NCBI RefSeq assembly: GCF_003254475.1
Contig: NZ_QFYQ01000001.1
Span: 496,001 to 560,000, forward strand
Length of the DNA: 64,000 bases
Reading direction: 5' to 3'
Source of the DNA: Phenylobacterium soli
GTDB taxonomy: Bacteria; Pseudomonadota; Alphaproteobacteria; Caulobacterales; Caulobacteraceae
The position numbers were made by a program, and so were the translations under genes. The notes below the pieces were generated by a model. It was not told the origin of the DNA. It ran no database searches and saw nothing but the letters and a program-made list of their open reading frames with translations. Below, piece after piece: positions 57,403 through 64,000 of the stretch (positions are counted from its first letter, which is position 1; the number at the start of each line of letters is the position of its first letter).

Positions 57403-58352
57403 ACCGCCGCGGCTTCCTCGGCCGCGTAGGTGAGGCTGACGAAGACGTCCTCGAGGTCCGGGTCCTCGGTGGAGATGTCCTTGATGTGCAGGCCGGCCTT
57501 GCGGATGGCGGCCAGCACCTGCTCCACGCTCGACTGGCCGGTGCGGTAGCTGACGGAGAAGCCGCCGTTCGGCAGCAGGTGGGTGTCGAAGCCTGGCAGG
57601 TTCGGCGCGGCCTCCACCGGCTCCTCCGGCGTCACCAGCACCTTGCGCGTGTCCATCCGGCGCAGCAGCGTCGTGGTCGGCTCGCAGGCGACCACCAGGC
57701 CGCGGTTGATGATGGCGATCTGGTCGCAGAGCTCCTGGGCCTCTTCCAGGTAGTGGGTGGTGAGCACGATGGTCACGCCCCGCCGGTTCAGCTCCAGCAC
57801 GTAGTTCCAGAGCTGGCGGCGCAGCTCCACGTCCACCCCGGCGGTCGGCTCGTCGAGGATCAGCACCGGCGGATTGTGGACCATCGCCTTGGCGACCATC
57901 AGGCGCCGCTTCATGCCGCCGGAGAGCTGGCGGACGTAGGCGCTGGACTTGTCGGCGAGGCCGAGCGCGGTCAGCAGCTCGTCGGTGCGGCGCTCCTTCG
58001 GCGGCACCGCGTACATGCCGGCGGCGACTTCCAGCGCCTCGCGCGGGGTGAAGAACGGATCGGCGGCGATCTCCTGCGGCACCACGCCGATGGCGGCGCG
58101 GGCGTCCCTCGGCCGCTCGTCGATGTCGCGGCCCCAGATCTTCACCTGGCCAGAGGTCTTGCGGCAGAGCCCCGCCAGAATGTTGATGAAGGTCGACTTC
58201 CCCGCCCCGTTCGGCCCCAGGAGGCCAAAGATCGAGCCGCGCGGGATGGCCAGGTCGACGCCCTTCAGCGCCCGCATCTCGGGCGTCGTCTTAGTGGCGG
58301 CGTAGGTCTTGACCAGGCCCTTGGCCTCGATGGCGAATTCGGGAAGCTCCAT
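57399..58352 (-). CDS. ABC transporter ATP-binding protein (drug-exporter type)
   Basis: A 317-residue ATPase: Walker A GPNGAGKST, Q-loop VVPQEIAADPFFTPREALE, signature LSGGMKRRLMVAK, Walker B LILDEPTAGVD and H-loop TTHYLEEA. The long C-terminal part (about 225-310) is typical of DrrA/NodI-like exporters. The permease partner is not next to it on either side, which is odd for this class. ATG 58352 gives MELPEFAIEAKGLVKTY. Confidence 0.9.
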   Translation of the reverse strand: MELPEFAIEAKGLVKTYAATKTTPEMRALKGVDLAIPRGSIFGLLGPNGAGKSTFINILAGLCRKTSGQVKIWGRDIDERPRDARAAIGVVPQEIAADPFFTPREALEVAAGMYAVPPKERRTDELLTALGLADKSSAYVRQLSGGMKRRLMVAKAMVHNPPVLILDEPTAGVDVELRRQLWNYVLELNRRGVTIVLTTHYLEEAQELCDQIAIINRGLVVACEPTTTLLRRMDTRKVLVTPEEPVEAAPNLPGFDTHLLPNGGFSVSYRTGQSSVEQVLAAIRKAGLHIKDISTEDPDLEDVFVSLTYAAEEAAAV

Positions 58353-58447
58353 GGGGTCTCCAGTCGTTGACGGGGCGAAGCCGCCTCGCATACCTAGGGC
58401 GGCGTCCGCGCCGCGCCAAGCTTCCGCGGCCGGTCAGGGAATTTCAG

Positions 58448-58750
58448 ATGGCTCGCCAAGTTCGAAACCAGGGCGCCAAGGCCCAGAAGCGCCCGGAACC
58501 GGCGCCCGCCCAGCCGGCGTTGACGCCCAACCTGCCGGCCCCCGAGGTCGTCGAGGTGCGCTCGGGCCGGATCGCCTGCGACGGCGTCGGCGGCGCGCTT
58601 GGCCATCCGCGCGTCTGGCTGGAGATGGGCGAGGCGACGTTCGTCGAGTGCCCCTACTGCGATCGCCGCTTCGTGCTGGCCGCCGGCTCCGAGGGCGCGG
58701 AGGACGAGCGCCTGGCGCCCGGCGTCTACGAAGGCCCGCACGGGCACTAA
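58448..58750 (+). CDS. CHCC-type zinc-finger protein
   Basis: A 100-residue protein ending in the zf-CHCC domain: IACDGVGGALGHPRVWLEMGEATFVECPYCDRRFVL, which supplies Cys, His, Cys, Cys. The family includes the NDUFS6-like zinc protein of complex I and is very common in alphaproteobacteria. The N-terminal 50 residues are Pro/Ala/Lys-rich and unstructured. It converges on the methyltransferase gene with six bases between stops. Confidence 0.85.
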   Translation: MARQVRNQGAKAQKRPEPAPAQPALTPNLPAPEVVEVRSGRIACDGVGGALGHPRVWLEMGEATFVECPYCDRRFVLAAGSEGAEDERLAPGVYEGPHGH

Positions 58751-58756
58751 GGCCCG

Positions 58757-59314
58757 TCACTTCCGCGCGACGAGCTCGATCTGCCACTCGTCGCCGACGT
58801 TGAACAGCGTCCGCTCCAGCTCGACCATGCGCTCCTGAGTGAGCGCGCCGGAGCGAAGCTGGCCCGCATAGGGCTCCTGCAGCAGCAGCACCGTGTTGGT
58901 GATCGCGAAGTCGACGCCGGTGTAGTGGGCCAGCGGCGTATTGGCCGCGCCCGTGGCCTTCCACTCGTCGTTCAGGGCCCGGTCGAACAGCCGCAGCATC
59001 TTCGGCGAGATCGCCCGCACGTGGGTCGGGTCGCCCTGGAAGTTGTCGCTGCGCGGATGGGGCACGGCGATCTGCACCCGGGCGCCCGGCGCGCAGACGC
59101 GGTAGAGCTCCTTCATCACCCCGAGGAACACCTTGGTCTCGGCGCCCAGGTGCTCCAGCACGTGGGTCAGCACCACCATCTCGGCGGAGTTGTCCGCCCA
59201 GGGCCAGGGGAAGGTCTCCAGGTCGACGACCTGGTCCGGCTCGCACTCCGGCGCGGCGTCGACGTTGACGAAGCCCGCGAGCTTGCGGTTGCCACAGCCG
59301 AGGTTGAGCTTCAT
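58757..59314 (-). CDS. Class I SAM-dependent methyltransferase
   Basis: A 185-residue methyltransferase with the SAM motif LNLGCGNRKLAGFVNVDAAP and the region VVLTHVLEHLGAETKVFLGVMKELYRVCAPGARVQIAVPH. The short size and opening MKLNLGCG resemble methyltransferases of surface-sugar or polyketide pathways, so no substrate can be given. It begins seven bases after the dnaN stop on the same strand, so it may be co-transcribed with dnaN. Confidence 0.85.
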   Translation of the reverse strand: MKLNLGCGNRKLAGFVNVDAAPECEPDQVVDLETFPWPWADNSAEMVVLTHVLEHLGAETKVFLGVMKELYRVCAPGARVQIAVPHPRSDNFQGDPTHVRAISPKMLRLFDRALNDEWKATGAANTPLAHYTGVDFAITNTVLLLQEPYAGQLRSGALTQERMVELERTLFNVGDEWQIELVARK

Positions 59315-59321
59315 CGCCCGC

Positions 59322-60440
59322 TCAGACGCGCAGCGGCATCAGGATGTACTGGACGAAGCCGTCGGCCGGATCGAGCACCAGGGCCGGGTCGTTGGGGCCG
59401 CCGAAGCGCAGCTCGGCGGTGTCGCCGGAGATCTGGTCGGTGATGTCCAGGAGGAAGCGGGCGTTGAACGACAGTTCGAAGGCGTCGCCGTCGTAGTCGA
59501 TCTCCAGCTCTTCCACCGCCTGGCCGGCTTCCATGTTGCGGACCGTCAGCACCACCTTGCCCGGCTCGAAGGCGAGGCGCACCGAGCGGCTCTTCTCCGC
59601 CGAGATGGTGGCCACGCGGTCGATGGCCTGGGCGAACAGCTTGGCGTCCACCTGCACCGAGCGGGTGTTGTCCTTCGGGATGACCCGGCTGTAGTCGGGG
59701 AAGTTGCCGTCGATGACCTTGGAGGTCAGGGCCGCGCCGTTGAAGGCGAAGCGGACCTTCTGGGGGCTGATCTGCAGCTCGACGTTCTCGCCGGCGTCCT
59801 CCAGCAGGCGGCGCGCCTCGCCCACGGTCTTACGCGGCACGATCACGCCCGGCAGGCCGGCCGCGCCCTCGGGCGCCGGCATGTCGGCGAGCGCCAGTCG
59901 GCTGCCGTCGGTGGCGACGGCGCGCAGCTTCTGGGTCCCGTCCTCGACCACCGTGTGGAGATAGAGGCCGTTCAGATAGTAGCGGGTCTCCTCCGCCGAG
60001 ATGGCGAAGCGGGTCTTGTCGACGAGCCGGATGAGGTCGGTGACGTCGATGGTGATCGCGCCGGAGAGGCCCTCGGAGGACATCACCGGGAAGTCGCCGG
60101 CCGGCAGGACCGGCAGGTTGAAGCGGCTGCGGCCGGCCTGGACCGTCAGGCGGGGGTCCTCGCCGGTGAAGCTCAGCGACACGTCCGCGCCCTCGGGCAG
60201 CTTGCGGACGATCTCGTAGAGGGTGTGGGCGGGCGCGGTGATCTGGCCGGGCTGATCGACCTGGGCCGCGGCCTCATCGACGATCTCCATGTCGAGATCG
60301 GTCGCCGAGAAGATCAGCCGGTCGCGCTCCGCCGACAGCAGCACATTGGACAGGATGGGGATGGTGTTGCGCCGCTCCACGGCGCTCTGCACGTGCCCAA
60401 GCGCCCTCAACAGCGCCGCCCGCTCGATCGTCAGCTTCAT
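59322..60440 (-). CDS. dnaN: DNA polymerase III beta sliding clamp
   Basis: Processivity clamp, 372 residues, made of three repeated domains. Clear signatures are AVERRNTIPILSNVLL, FNLPVLPAGDFPVM, GNFPDYSRVIPKDN and the end DGFVQYILMPLRV. A GATTC (GANTC) site lies at 60480-60484, about 40 bases upstream. dnaN is 37 kb from dnaA here, as in Caulobacter, rather than directly downstream as in many bacteria. Confidence 0.97.
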   Translation of the reverse strand: MKLTIERAALLRALGHVQSAVERRNTIPILSNVLLSAERDRLIFSATDLDMEIVDEAAAQVDQPGQITAPAHTLYEIVRKLPEGADVSLSFTGEDPRLTVQAGRSRFNLPVLPAGDFPVMSSEGLSGAITIDVTDLIRLVDKTRFAISAEETRYYLNGLYLHTVVEDGTQKLRAVATDGSRLALADMPAPEGAAGLPGVIVPRKTVGEARRLLEDAGENVELQISPQKVRFAFNGAALTSKVIDGNFPDYSRVIPKDNTRSVQVDAKLFAQAIDRVATISAEKSRSVRLAFEPGKVVLTVRNMEAGQAVEELEIDYDGDAFELSFNARFLLDITDQISGDTAELRFGGPNDPALVLDPADGFVQYILMPLRV

Positions 60441-60572
60441 GCCTGTGTCCCGGACCTCACCGCATGGCCGATTCGCTCGCGGCCACGCCCCGACTGGAAG
60501 GGACCACGGACAATAGCGAAATTCGAAGCGGGCGGAAGCGGGTCCGTGAGGGAGCGGCGCCGCTGCCCGATC

Positions 60573-61085
60573 CTAATGCTTCGGCTTGGCCGCAGATGGG
60601 TGCGGGGCGCCGCCGCTCCAGGCCCAGCCGGCGATCTTCCAGCCGCCCCCCTCGCGGCGAAGCGCGGCCACCATTTCCGCGGGTTCCGACATCGACTTGC
60701 CCTTCTGCTTGAAGCTGAAGGTCGCCTTCACGACGGCGTAGGCGGTCTCGCCGTTCACGTCGCTCCGGACCGCGGGCCCCAGCGTGACGCGCTCGTCGGT
60801 CTGGCCCGCCGCCTGGCTCGCCTTCTGCAGGTCGCCCGTCCACGCCTGGAACGCATTCGGGCCCCGCCACACGTGCGGCGGCATCTCGTCGATGATCACC
60901 GCGTCGGCCGTATGGGTGGCCGCGGCCGCCTTCAGGTCGCCCTTGTTGAAGCTGTCGATGAAGTGACGGACCGTCGCCTCGGGCGGCGCGGGTTTCTCGG
61001 CCTTGGCGGGGGGCGCGGACGCGGCGAACGCCGGCGCGAGCATCAGCCCGAGCGCGGCCGTCGTGACGAAGGTCGGCAGGTTCAT
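60573..61085 (-). CDS. SnoaL-like (NTF2 fold) exported protein
   Basis: A 170-residue exported protein with signal peptide MNLPTFVTTAALGLMLAPAFAASA. The body EATVRHFIDSFNKGDLKAAAATHTADAVIIDEMPPHVWRGPNAFQAW followed by YAVVKATFSFKQKGKSMSE and GWKIAGWAWSG is the SnoaL/DUF4440 NTF2-like fold. Function unknown. ATG 61085 sits at the signal peptide; the extension to 61100 starts with TTG. Confidence 0.78.
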   Translation of the reverse strand: MNLPTFVTTAALGLMLAPAFAASAPPAKAEKPAPPEATVRHFIDSFNKGDLKAAAATHTADAVIIDEMPPHVWRGPNAFQAWTGDLQKASQAAGQTDERVTLGPAVRSDVNGETAYAVVKATFSFKQKGKSMSEPAEMVAALRREGGGWKIAGWAWSGGAPHPSAAKPKH

Positions 61086-61153
61086 GACTAGCCCTTTCAA
61101 TTCGCCCGCCCCGCGCAGAGGCGACCGGCTCGTTGAGGAAGGGACGCATACTC

Positions 61154-61204
61154 GGCAGGCCGGCGCCGCAGCGCCGGACTGCCTGGAGCCTCAGCCTAGG
61201 CTCC
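61154..61204. other. Two tandem hairpins after grpE
   Basis: GGCAG...CTGCC encloses CCGGCGC-CGCA-GCGCCGG (61154-61183), and GGAGCCT pairs with AGGCTCC (61185-61191/61198-61204). Neither has a T-run in the grpE direction, so they may act as RNA-stabilising structures rather than a terminator. Confidence 0.45.
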
Positions 61205-61231
61205 GAAAACCGCCGCTCGCAAGCGGGGCCG

Positions 61232-61819
61232 TCAGGCCCGCGTGTCGACCGAGCCCCCGGACTCGCCGCCCTCGCCCGCGCCGTAGCCGCCGTTCGGCTT
61301 GGCCCCGCCGGCGCTCTTCGCGGCGACGACCACCATGGCCGGACGCACGAGTCGTCCGAGCAGCTCGTAGCCGGACTGCATGACCTCGACGACCGCGCCC
61401 GGCGCGACGTCGGTCTCGGCGAGCTCCATCATCGCCTGGTGCTGGTGGGGGTCGAACTTGTCGCCCTTGGCCGGATGGATCTTCTTCAGCCCGTTCCGCT
61501 CGAACGCCGCCGTCAGCTCCTTCTCGGTCATCTCGACGCCGAGGATGAAGTTCTTCAGCGCCGGATCGGCGTTGTCGGACGGGTGGGCGGCCAGGGCGCG
61601 CGACAGGTTGTCGGCCACACCCAACAGGTCGCGGGCGAACTTCTGGATGGCGAAGGCGCGGGCGTCGTTGGCTTCGCGCTCGGCGCGCCGGCGGGTGTTC
61701 TCGGATTCGGCCGCGTAGCGCAGCACCTGGTCCTTGAGGCCCGCGACCTCGGCCTTGAGCGCCTCGATCTCGGCGCTGTCGGCGGTCGCGTCGACCGGCG
61801 GATCCATGTCTTCGGACAT
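61232..61819 (-). CDS. grpE: Nucleotide exchange factor GrpE
   Basis: Co-chaperone of DnaK, 195 residues. A long coiled-coil (AEIEALKAEVAGLKDQVLRYAAESENTRRRAERE) leads into the GrpE head with FARDLLGVADNLSRAL and KFDPHQHQAMM. It lies 15 bases after hrcA; hrcA-grpE is the standard heat-shock operon order. No CIRCE-type operator is visible upstream of either gene. Confidence 0.95.
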   Translation of the reverse strand: MSEDMDPPVDATADSAEIEALKAEVAGLKDQVLRYAAESENTRRRAEREANDARAFAIQKFARDLLGVADNLSRALAAHPSDNADPALKNFILGVEMTEKELTAAFERNGLKKIHPAKGDKFDPHQHQAMMELAETDVAPGAVVEVMQSGYELLGRLVRPAMVVVAAKSAGGAKPNGGYGAGEGGESGGSVDTRA

Positions 61820-61834
61820 CTAGGTCTCTTCTCT

Positions 61835-62935
61835 TTAAGCGTTCATCACCTGGCCCAGCACGCGGGCCGTATAGTCCACCAACGGGATGACCCGGGCGTA
61901 GTTCAGCCGCGCCGGCCCGATCACGCCGATCGCGCCCACCACGCGCTGGGAGCCCGTCATATAGGGCGCCGCGATGACGGCGGAACCCGAAAGCGAGAAC
62001 AGCCGCGTCTCGGCGCCGATGAAGATGCGCACCCCCTGGCCGTCGCGCACCCCGTCGAGCAGCTGGATGAGCTGGCCCTTTTCCTCGAGGTCGGCGAACA
62101 GCGAGCGCACCCGCTCCAGGTCGTCCAGGGCCTCGGGATCCTCGAGCAGGTTGGCGCGGCCGCGGACGATCAGCGCCCGCTCCTCGCCCTCGCCGCCGCC
62201 CCAGGCCGCAAGGCCGTCCTCCACCAGCCTGGCGGCGGTGGAATCGAGGTCGCGCCTGGCGGTCTCGATCTGCGCCTTCAGGTCGGCCCGCGCCTCGGCC
62301 AGGGTGCGGCCGCGCAGGCGCGCATTGAGGAAGTTCGAGGCCTCCTGCAGGGCCGAGGGCGTCACTCCGGCCGGCAGGCGGATCAGCCGGTTCTCCACCG
62401 TGCCGTCCTCGAAGACCATGATCGCCAGGGTTCGCTCGACGCCGAGCGAGACGAACTCCACGTGCTTGACCCCGGCGTCGCGGACCGGCGTCACCACCAC
62501 GCTGGCGGCGCCGGCCAGGCCCGACAGGATCGAGCTCGCCTCGTTGAGCGCGTCCTCGTAGTTGCGGCCATGGGCCATGAGCCGGGCCTCGATCGAGCGG
62601 CGCTCCTGCTCGGCCACGTCGCCCACCTCCAGAAGACCGTCGACGAACAGCCGAAGCCCCGCGTGGGTCGGCAGGCGCCCGGCGCTGACGTGCGGCGCGC
62701 CCAGCAGGCCGAGCTGGGTCAGGTCCTGCATGGTGTTGCGGATCGAGGCCGGCGACAGGGCGATGCCGGCCTTCGACAGGGTGCGCGAGCCGACCGGCTC
62801 GCCGGATTCCAGATAGCTCTCCACGATGCGCCGGAAGATGTCGCGCGCGCGTTCGTCGAGTTCGGCGAGCGAGGGCCCGCGGCCTAGGATGGGACTCTGC
62901 ACCTTTGGCTTCGGCGATCTCTGAATAGCGCCCAT
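61835..62935 (-). CDS. hrcA: Heat-inducible transcription repressor HrcA
   Basis: Repressor of chaperone genes, 366 residues. N-terminal winged helix ([53 protein letters not shown]) includes the HTH with ASIRNTM, and the C-terminal GAF-like part ends [19 protein letters not shown]. Divergent from rph across 84 bases. In some alphaproteobacteria HrcA acts on groESL; the CIRCE site is not in this window. Confidence 0.94.
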   Translation of the reverse strand: MGAIQRSPKPKVQSPILGRGPSLAELDERARDIFRRIVESYLESGEPVGSRTLSKAGIALSPASIRNTMQDLTQLGLLGAPHVSAGRLPTHAGLRLFVDGLLEVGDVAEQERRSIEARLMAHGRNYEDALNEASSILSGLAGAASVVVTPVRDAGVKHVEFVSLGVERTLAIMVFEDGTVENRLIRLPAGVTPSALQEASNFLNARLRGRTLAEARADLKAQIETARRDLDSTAARLVEDGLAAWGGGEGEERALIVRGRANLLEDPEALDDLERVRSLFADLEEKGQLIQLLDGVRDGQGVRIFIGAETRLFSLSGSAVIAAPYMTGSQRVVGAIGVIGPARLNYARVIPLVDYTARVLGQVMNA

Positions 62936-63019
62936 GGACTGGACCTTCCCGATCTAGGATAAGCGCCACCTCTTCCGGCGCAAGACGCCCGACCGATCAG
63001 CAGGTTCCGAGATATCCCC

Positions 63020-63733
63020 ATGCGCCCCTCCGAACGCAGCCCTGACACCCTTCGCGCCGTGACCCTGGAGACGGGGGTGAACCGCTACGCCGAGGGCTCG
63101 TGCCTGGTCAGTTTCGGCCACACCAAGGTGCTGGTGACCGCCAGCCTGGAGGAAGGGGTGCCCGGGTTCCTGCGCGGCCGCGGCGAGGGCTGGGTCACGG
63201 CCGAGTACGGCATGCTGCCGCGCGCCACCCACACCCGCGGCCGGCGCGAGGCGGCCCAGGGCAAGCAGAGCGGCCGCACCCAGGAAATCCAGCGCCTGAT
63301 TGGCCGCTCCCTGCGCGCCGTCGTCGACCTCAAGGCCCTCGGCGAGCGGCAGATCAGCATCGACTGCGACGTGATCCAGGCCGACGGCGGCACCCGCACC
63401 GCCTCGATCACCGGCGCCTGGGTCGCCCTGCGCCAGGCCACCCGCTACATGCTGGAGGAGGGCCTGATCACCAAGGACCCGATCCTCGACCAGGTGGCGG
63501 CGGTGAGCTGCGGGGTGTTCTCCGGCACGCCGGTGCTCGACCTCGACTACGAGGAGGACTCCACCGCCGAGGCGGACTCCAACTTCGTGCTGACCGGCAA
63601 GGGCGACATCGTCGAGATTCAGGCCACCGGCGAGAAGCGCGGCTTCTCCGAGGCCGAGTTCGAGGCCCTGTTCTCCCTGGCCCGTAAGGGCATCCGCGAA
63701 CTCTGCGAGCTGCAGCGCGCGGCGGCCCGCTAG
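63020..63733 (+). CDS. rph: Ribonuclease PH
   Basis: Phosphorolytic exoribonuclease that trims tRNA 3' ends. The 237 residues have the RNase PH signature [24 protein letters not shown] and [18 protein letters not shown]. Start [17 protein letters not shown]. Divergent from hrcA, a common arrangement. Its stop overlaps that of the HTH gene on the opposite strand as CTAG. Confidence 0.96.
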   Translation: MRPSERSPDTLRAVTLETGVNRYAEGSCLVSFGHTKVLVTASLEEGVPGFLRGRGEGWVTAEYGMLPRATHTRGRREAAQGKQSGRTQEIQRLIGRSLRAVVDLKALGERQISIDCDVIQADGGTRTASITGAWVALRQATRYMLEEGLITKDPILDQVAAVSCGVFSGTPVLDLDYEEDSTAEADSNFVLTGKGDIVEIQATGEKRGFSEAEFEALFSLARKGIRELCELQRAAAR

Positions 63734-63969
63734 CCCATCTCGTCGTCGTCGGGCTCGTCCGACGGACCAGGCTCGTAGGTCAGCAGGTCGCCGGGCTGGC
63801 AGTCGAGTTCGCGGCACAGCGCCGCCAGGGTCGAGAAGCGCACGGCGCGCGCCTTGCCGGTCTTGAGGATCGACAGGTTGGCGATGGTCACGCCGACCCG
63901 GTCGGCGAGTTCGGTCAGGGACATGCGGCGCTCGAAGAGCACGCGGTCGAGCTGGACGCGGATCGGCAT
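63730..63969 (-). CDS. Small XRE-family HTH regulator (YozG-like)
   Basis: A 79-residue DNA-binding protein: [55 protein letters not shown] is a complete Cro/CI HTH, with an acidic tail DEPDDDEMG. This short form typically accompanies a DUF2975 membrane protein, and the cut-off gene just upstream fits that pair. Target unknown. Confidence 0.9.
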   Translation of the reverse strand: MPIRVQLDRVLFERRMSLTELADRVGVTIANLSILKTGKARAVRFSTLAALCRELDCQPGDLLTYEPGPSDEPDDDEMG

Positions 63970-63971
63970 GG

Positions 63972-64000
63972 CTAGATCGTCAGCTCCGCTTCGCGGCGCA
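63972..64000 (-). CDS. C-terminal end of an upstream gene (partial; possibly DUF2975)
   Basis: On the minus strand the window edge opens in a frame RREAELTI ending in TAG at 63974-63972, two bases before the HTH ATG. Such an end (E-L-T-I) and the position directly before a YozG-like regulator resemble DUF2975 membrane proteins. Only eight residues are visible, so this is a guess from context. Confidence 0.35.

Noticed and set aside
61820..63019. CIRCE heat-shock operator near hrcA-grpE
   Set aside because: No TTAGCACTC-N9-GAGTGCTAA element seen upstream of hrcA or grpE.

Overview
The window is dense, GC-rich bacterial chromosome: about 67 protein genes, short gaps, no rRNA, tRNA, CRISPR array or insertion sequence that I can see. 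The gene content and order (miaB-phoH-ybeY-corC-lnt-HTH-metK; rimP-nusA-ylxR-infB; rbfA-truB-rpsO-pnp; dnaA beside rpsT, far from dnaN; grpE-hrcA-rph) and the DnaA protein (for example GPYGFGKT and RFGGRDHTTVLHAV) point to an alphaproteobacterium of the Caulobacteraceae, perhaps Phenylobacterium or a close relative (inference; no search was run). The presence of dnaA suggests an origin-proximal region, but I see no DnaA-box cluster, so oriC itself is probably outside.

Layout. 1-4.5 kb: tail of miaB, then phoH, ybeY, corC, lnt and a small HTH regulator in tight, partly overlapping order (RNA maturation and envelope). 4.5-7.3 kb: metK behind a promoter that carries a perfect palindrome, a nested palindromic repeat element, trmB, and ppa on the other strand. 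7.4-13.7 kb: the rimP-nusA-ylxR-infB translation/transcription operon with a good promoter, a terminator-like leader hairpin and a hidden 30-codon ORF coupled to infB. 13.7-16.5 kb: four envelope or metabolic genes placed between infB and rbfA. 16.5-20.7 kb: rbfA-truB-rpsO-pnp, with a long structured pnp leader. 20.7-23 kb (minus strand): dnaA and rpsT, each with its own promoter and terminator; the dnaA upstream region carries two GANTC sites. 23-31.3 kb: SGNH hydrolase, crotonase, TraB-like protein, mutM, ubiE, ubiB, a lipoprotein with a toxin-like domain behind an SOS box, coaBC and dut.

31-58 kb is more accessory: a split YeeE sulfur transporter with a FadL-like porin, NAD(P)HX dehydratase, a haem/quinoprotein dehydrogenase of the polyvinyl-alcohol dehydrogenase type with a divergent secreted partner, amidase-dapB, two GST genes each divergent from a regulator (TetR, LysR), malic enzyme, an Hsp70-like protein, an M16 peptidase, an Rsm22-like protein, an unusual acetyl-CoA synthetase with a duplicated C-terminal domain, a sulfotransferase, a creatininase-type amidohydrolase and an orphan ABC ATPase. 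58-64 kb returns to core genes: CHCC zinc-finger protein, a methyltransferase, dnaN, grpE-hrcA, rph, and a small HTH gene followed by the cut-off end of another gene.

The most interesting signals are (1) the SOS box in front of the toxin-like lipoprotein at 28.5-29.1 kb, (2) acetyl-CoA synthetase with a second AMP-ligase C-terminal domain in which the catalytic Lys is replaced by Glu, (3) the small ORF with a strong Shine-Dalgarno that overlaps the infB start as ATGA, and (4) the operator-like palindrome inside the metK promoter.
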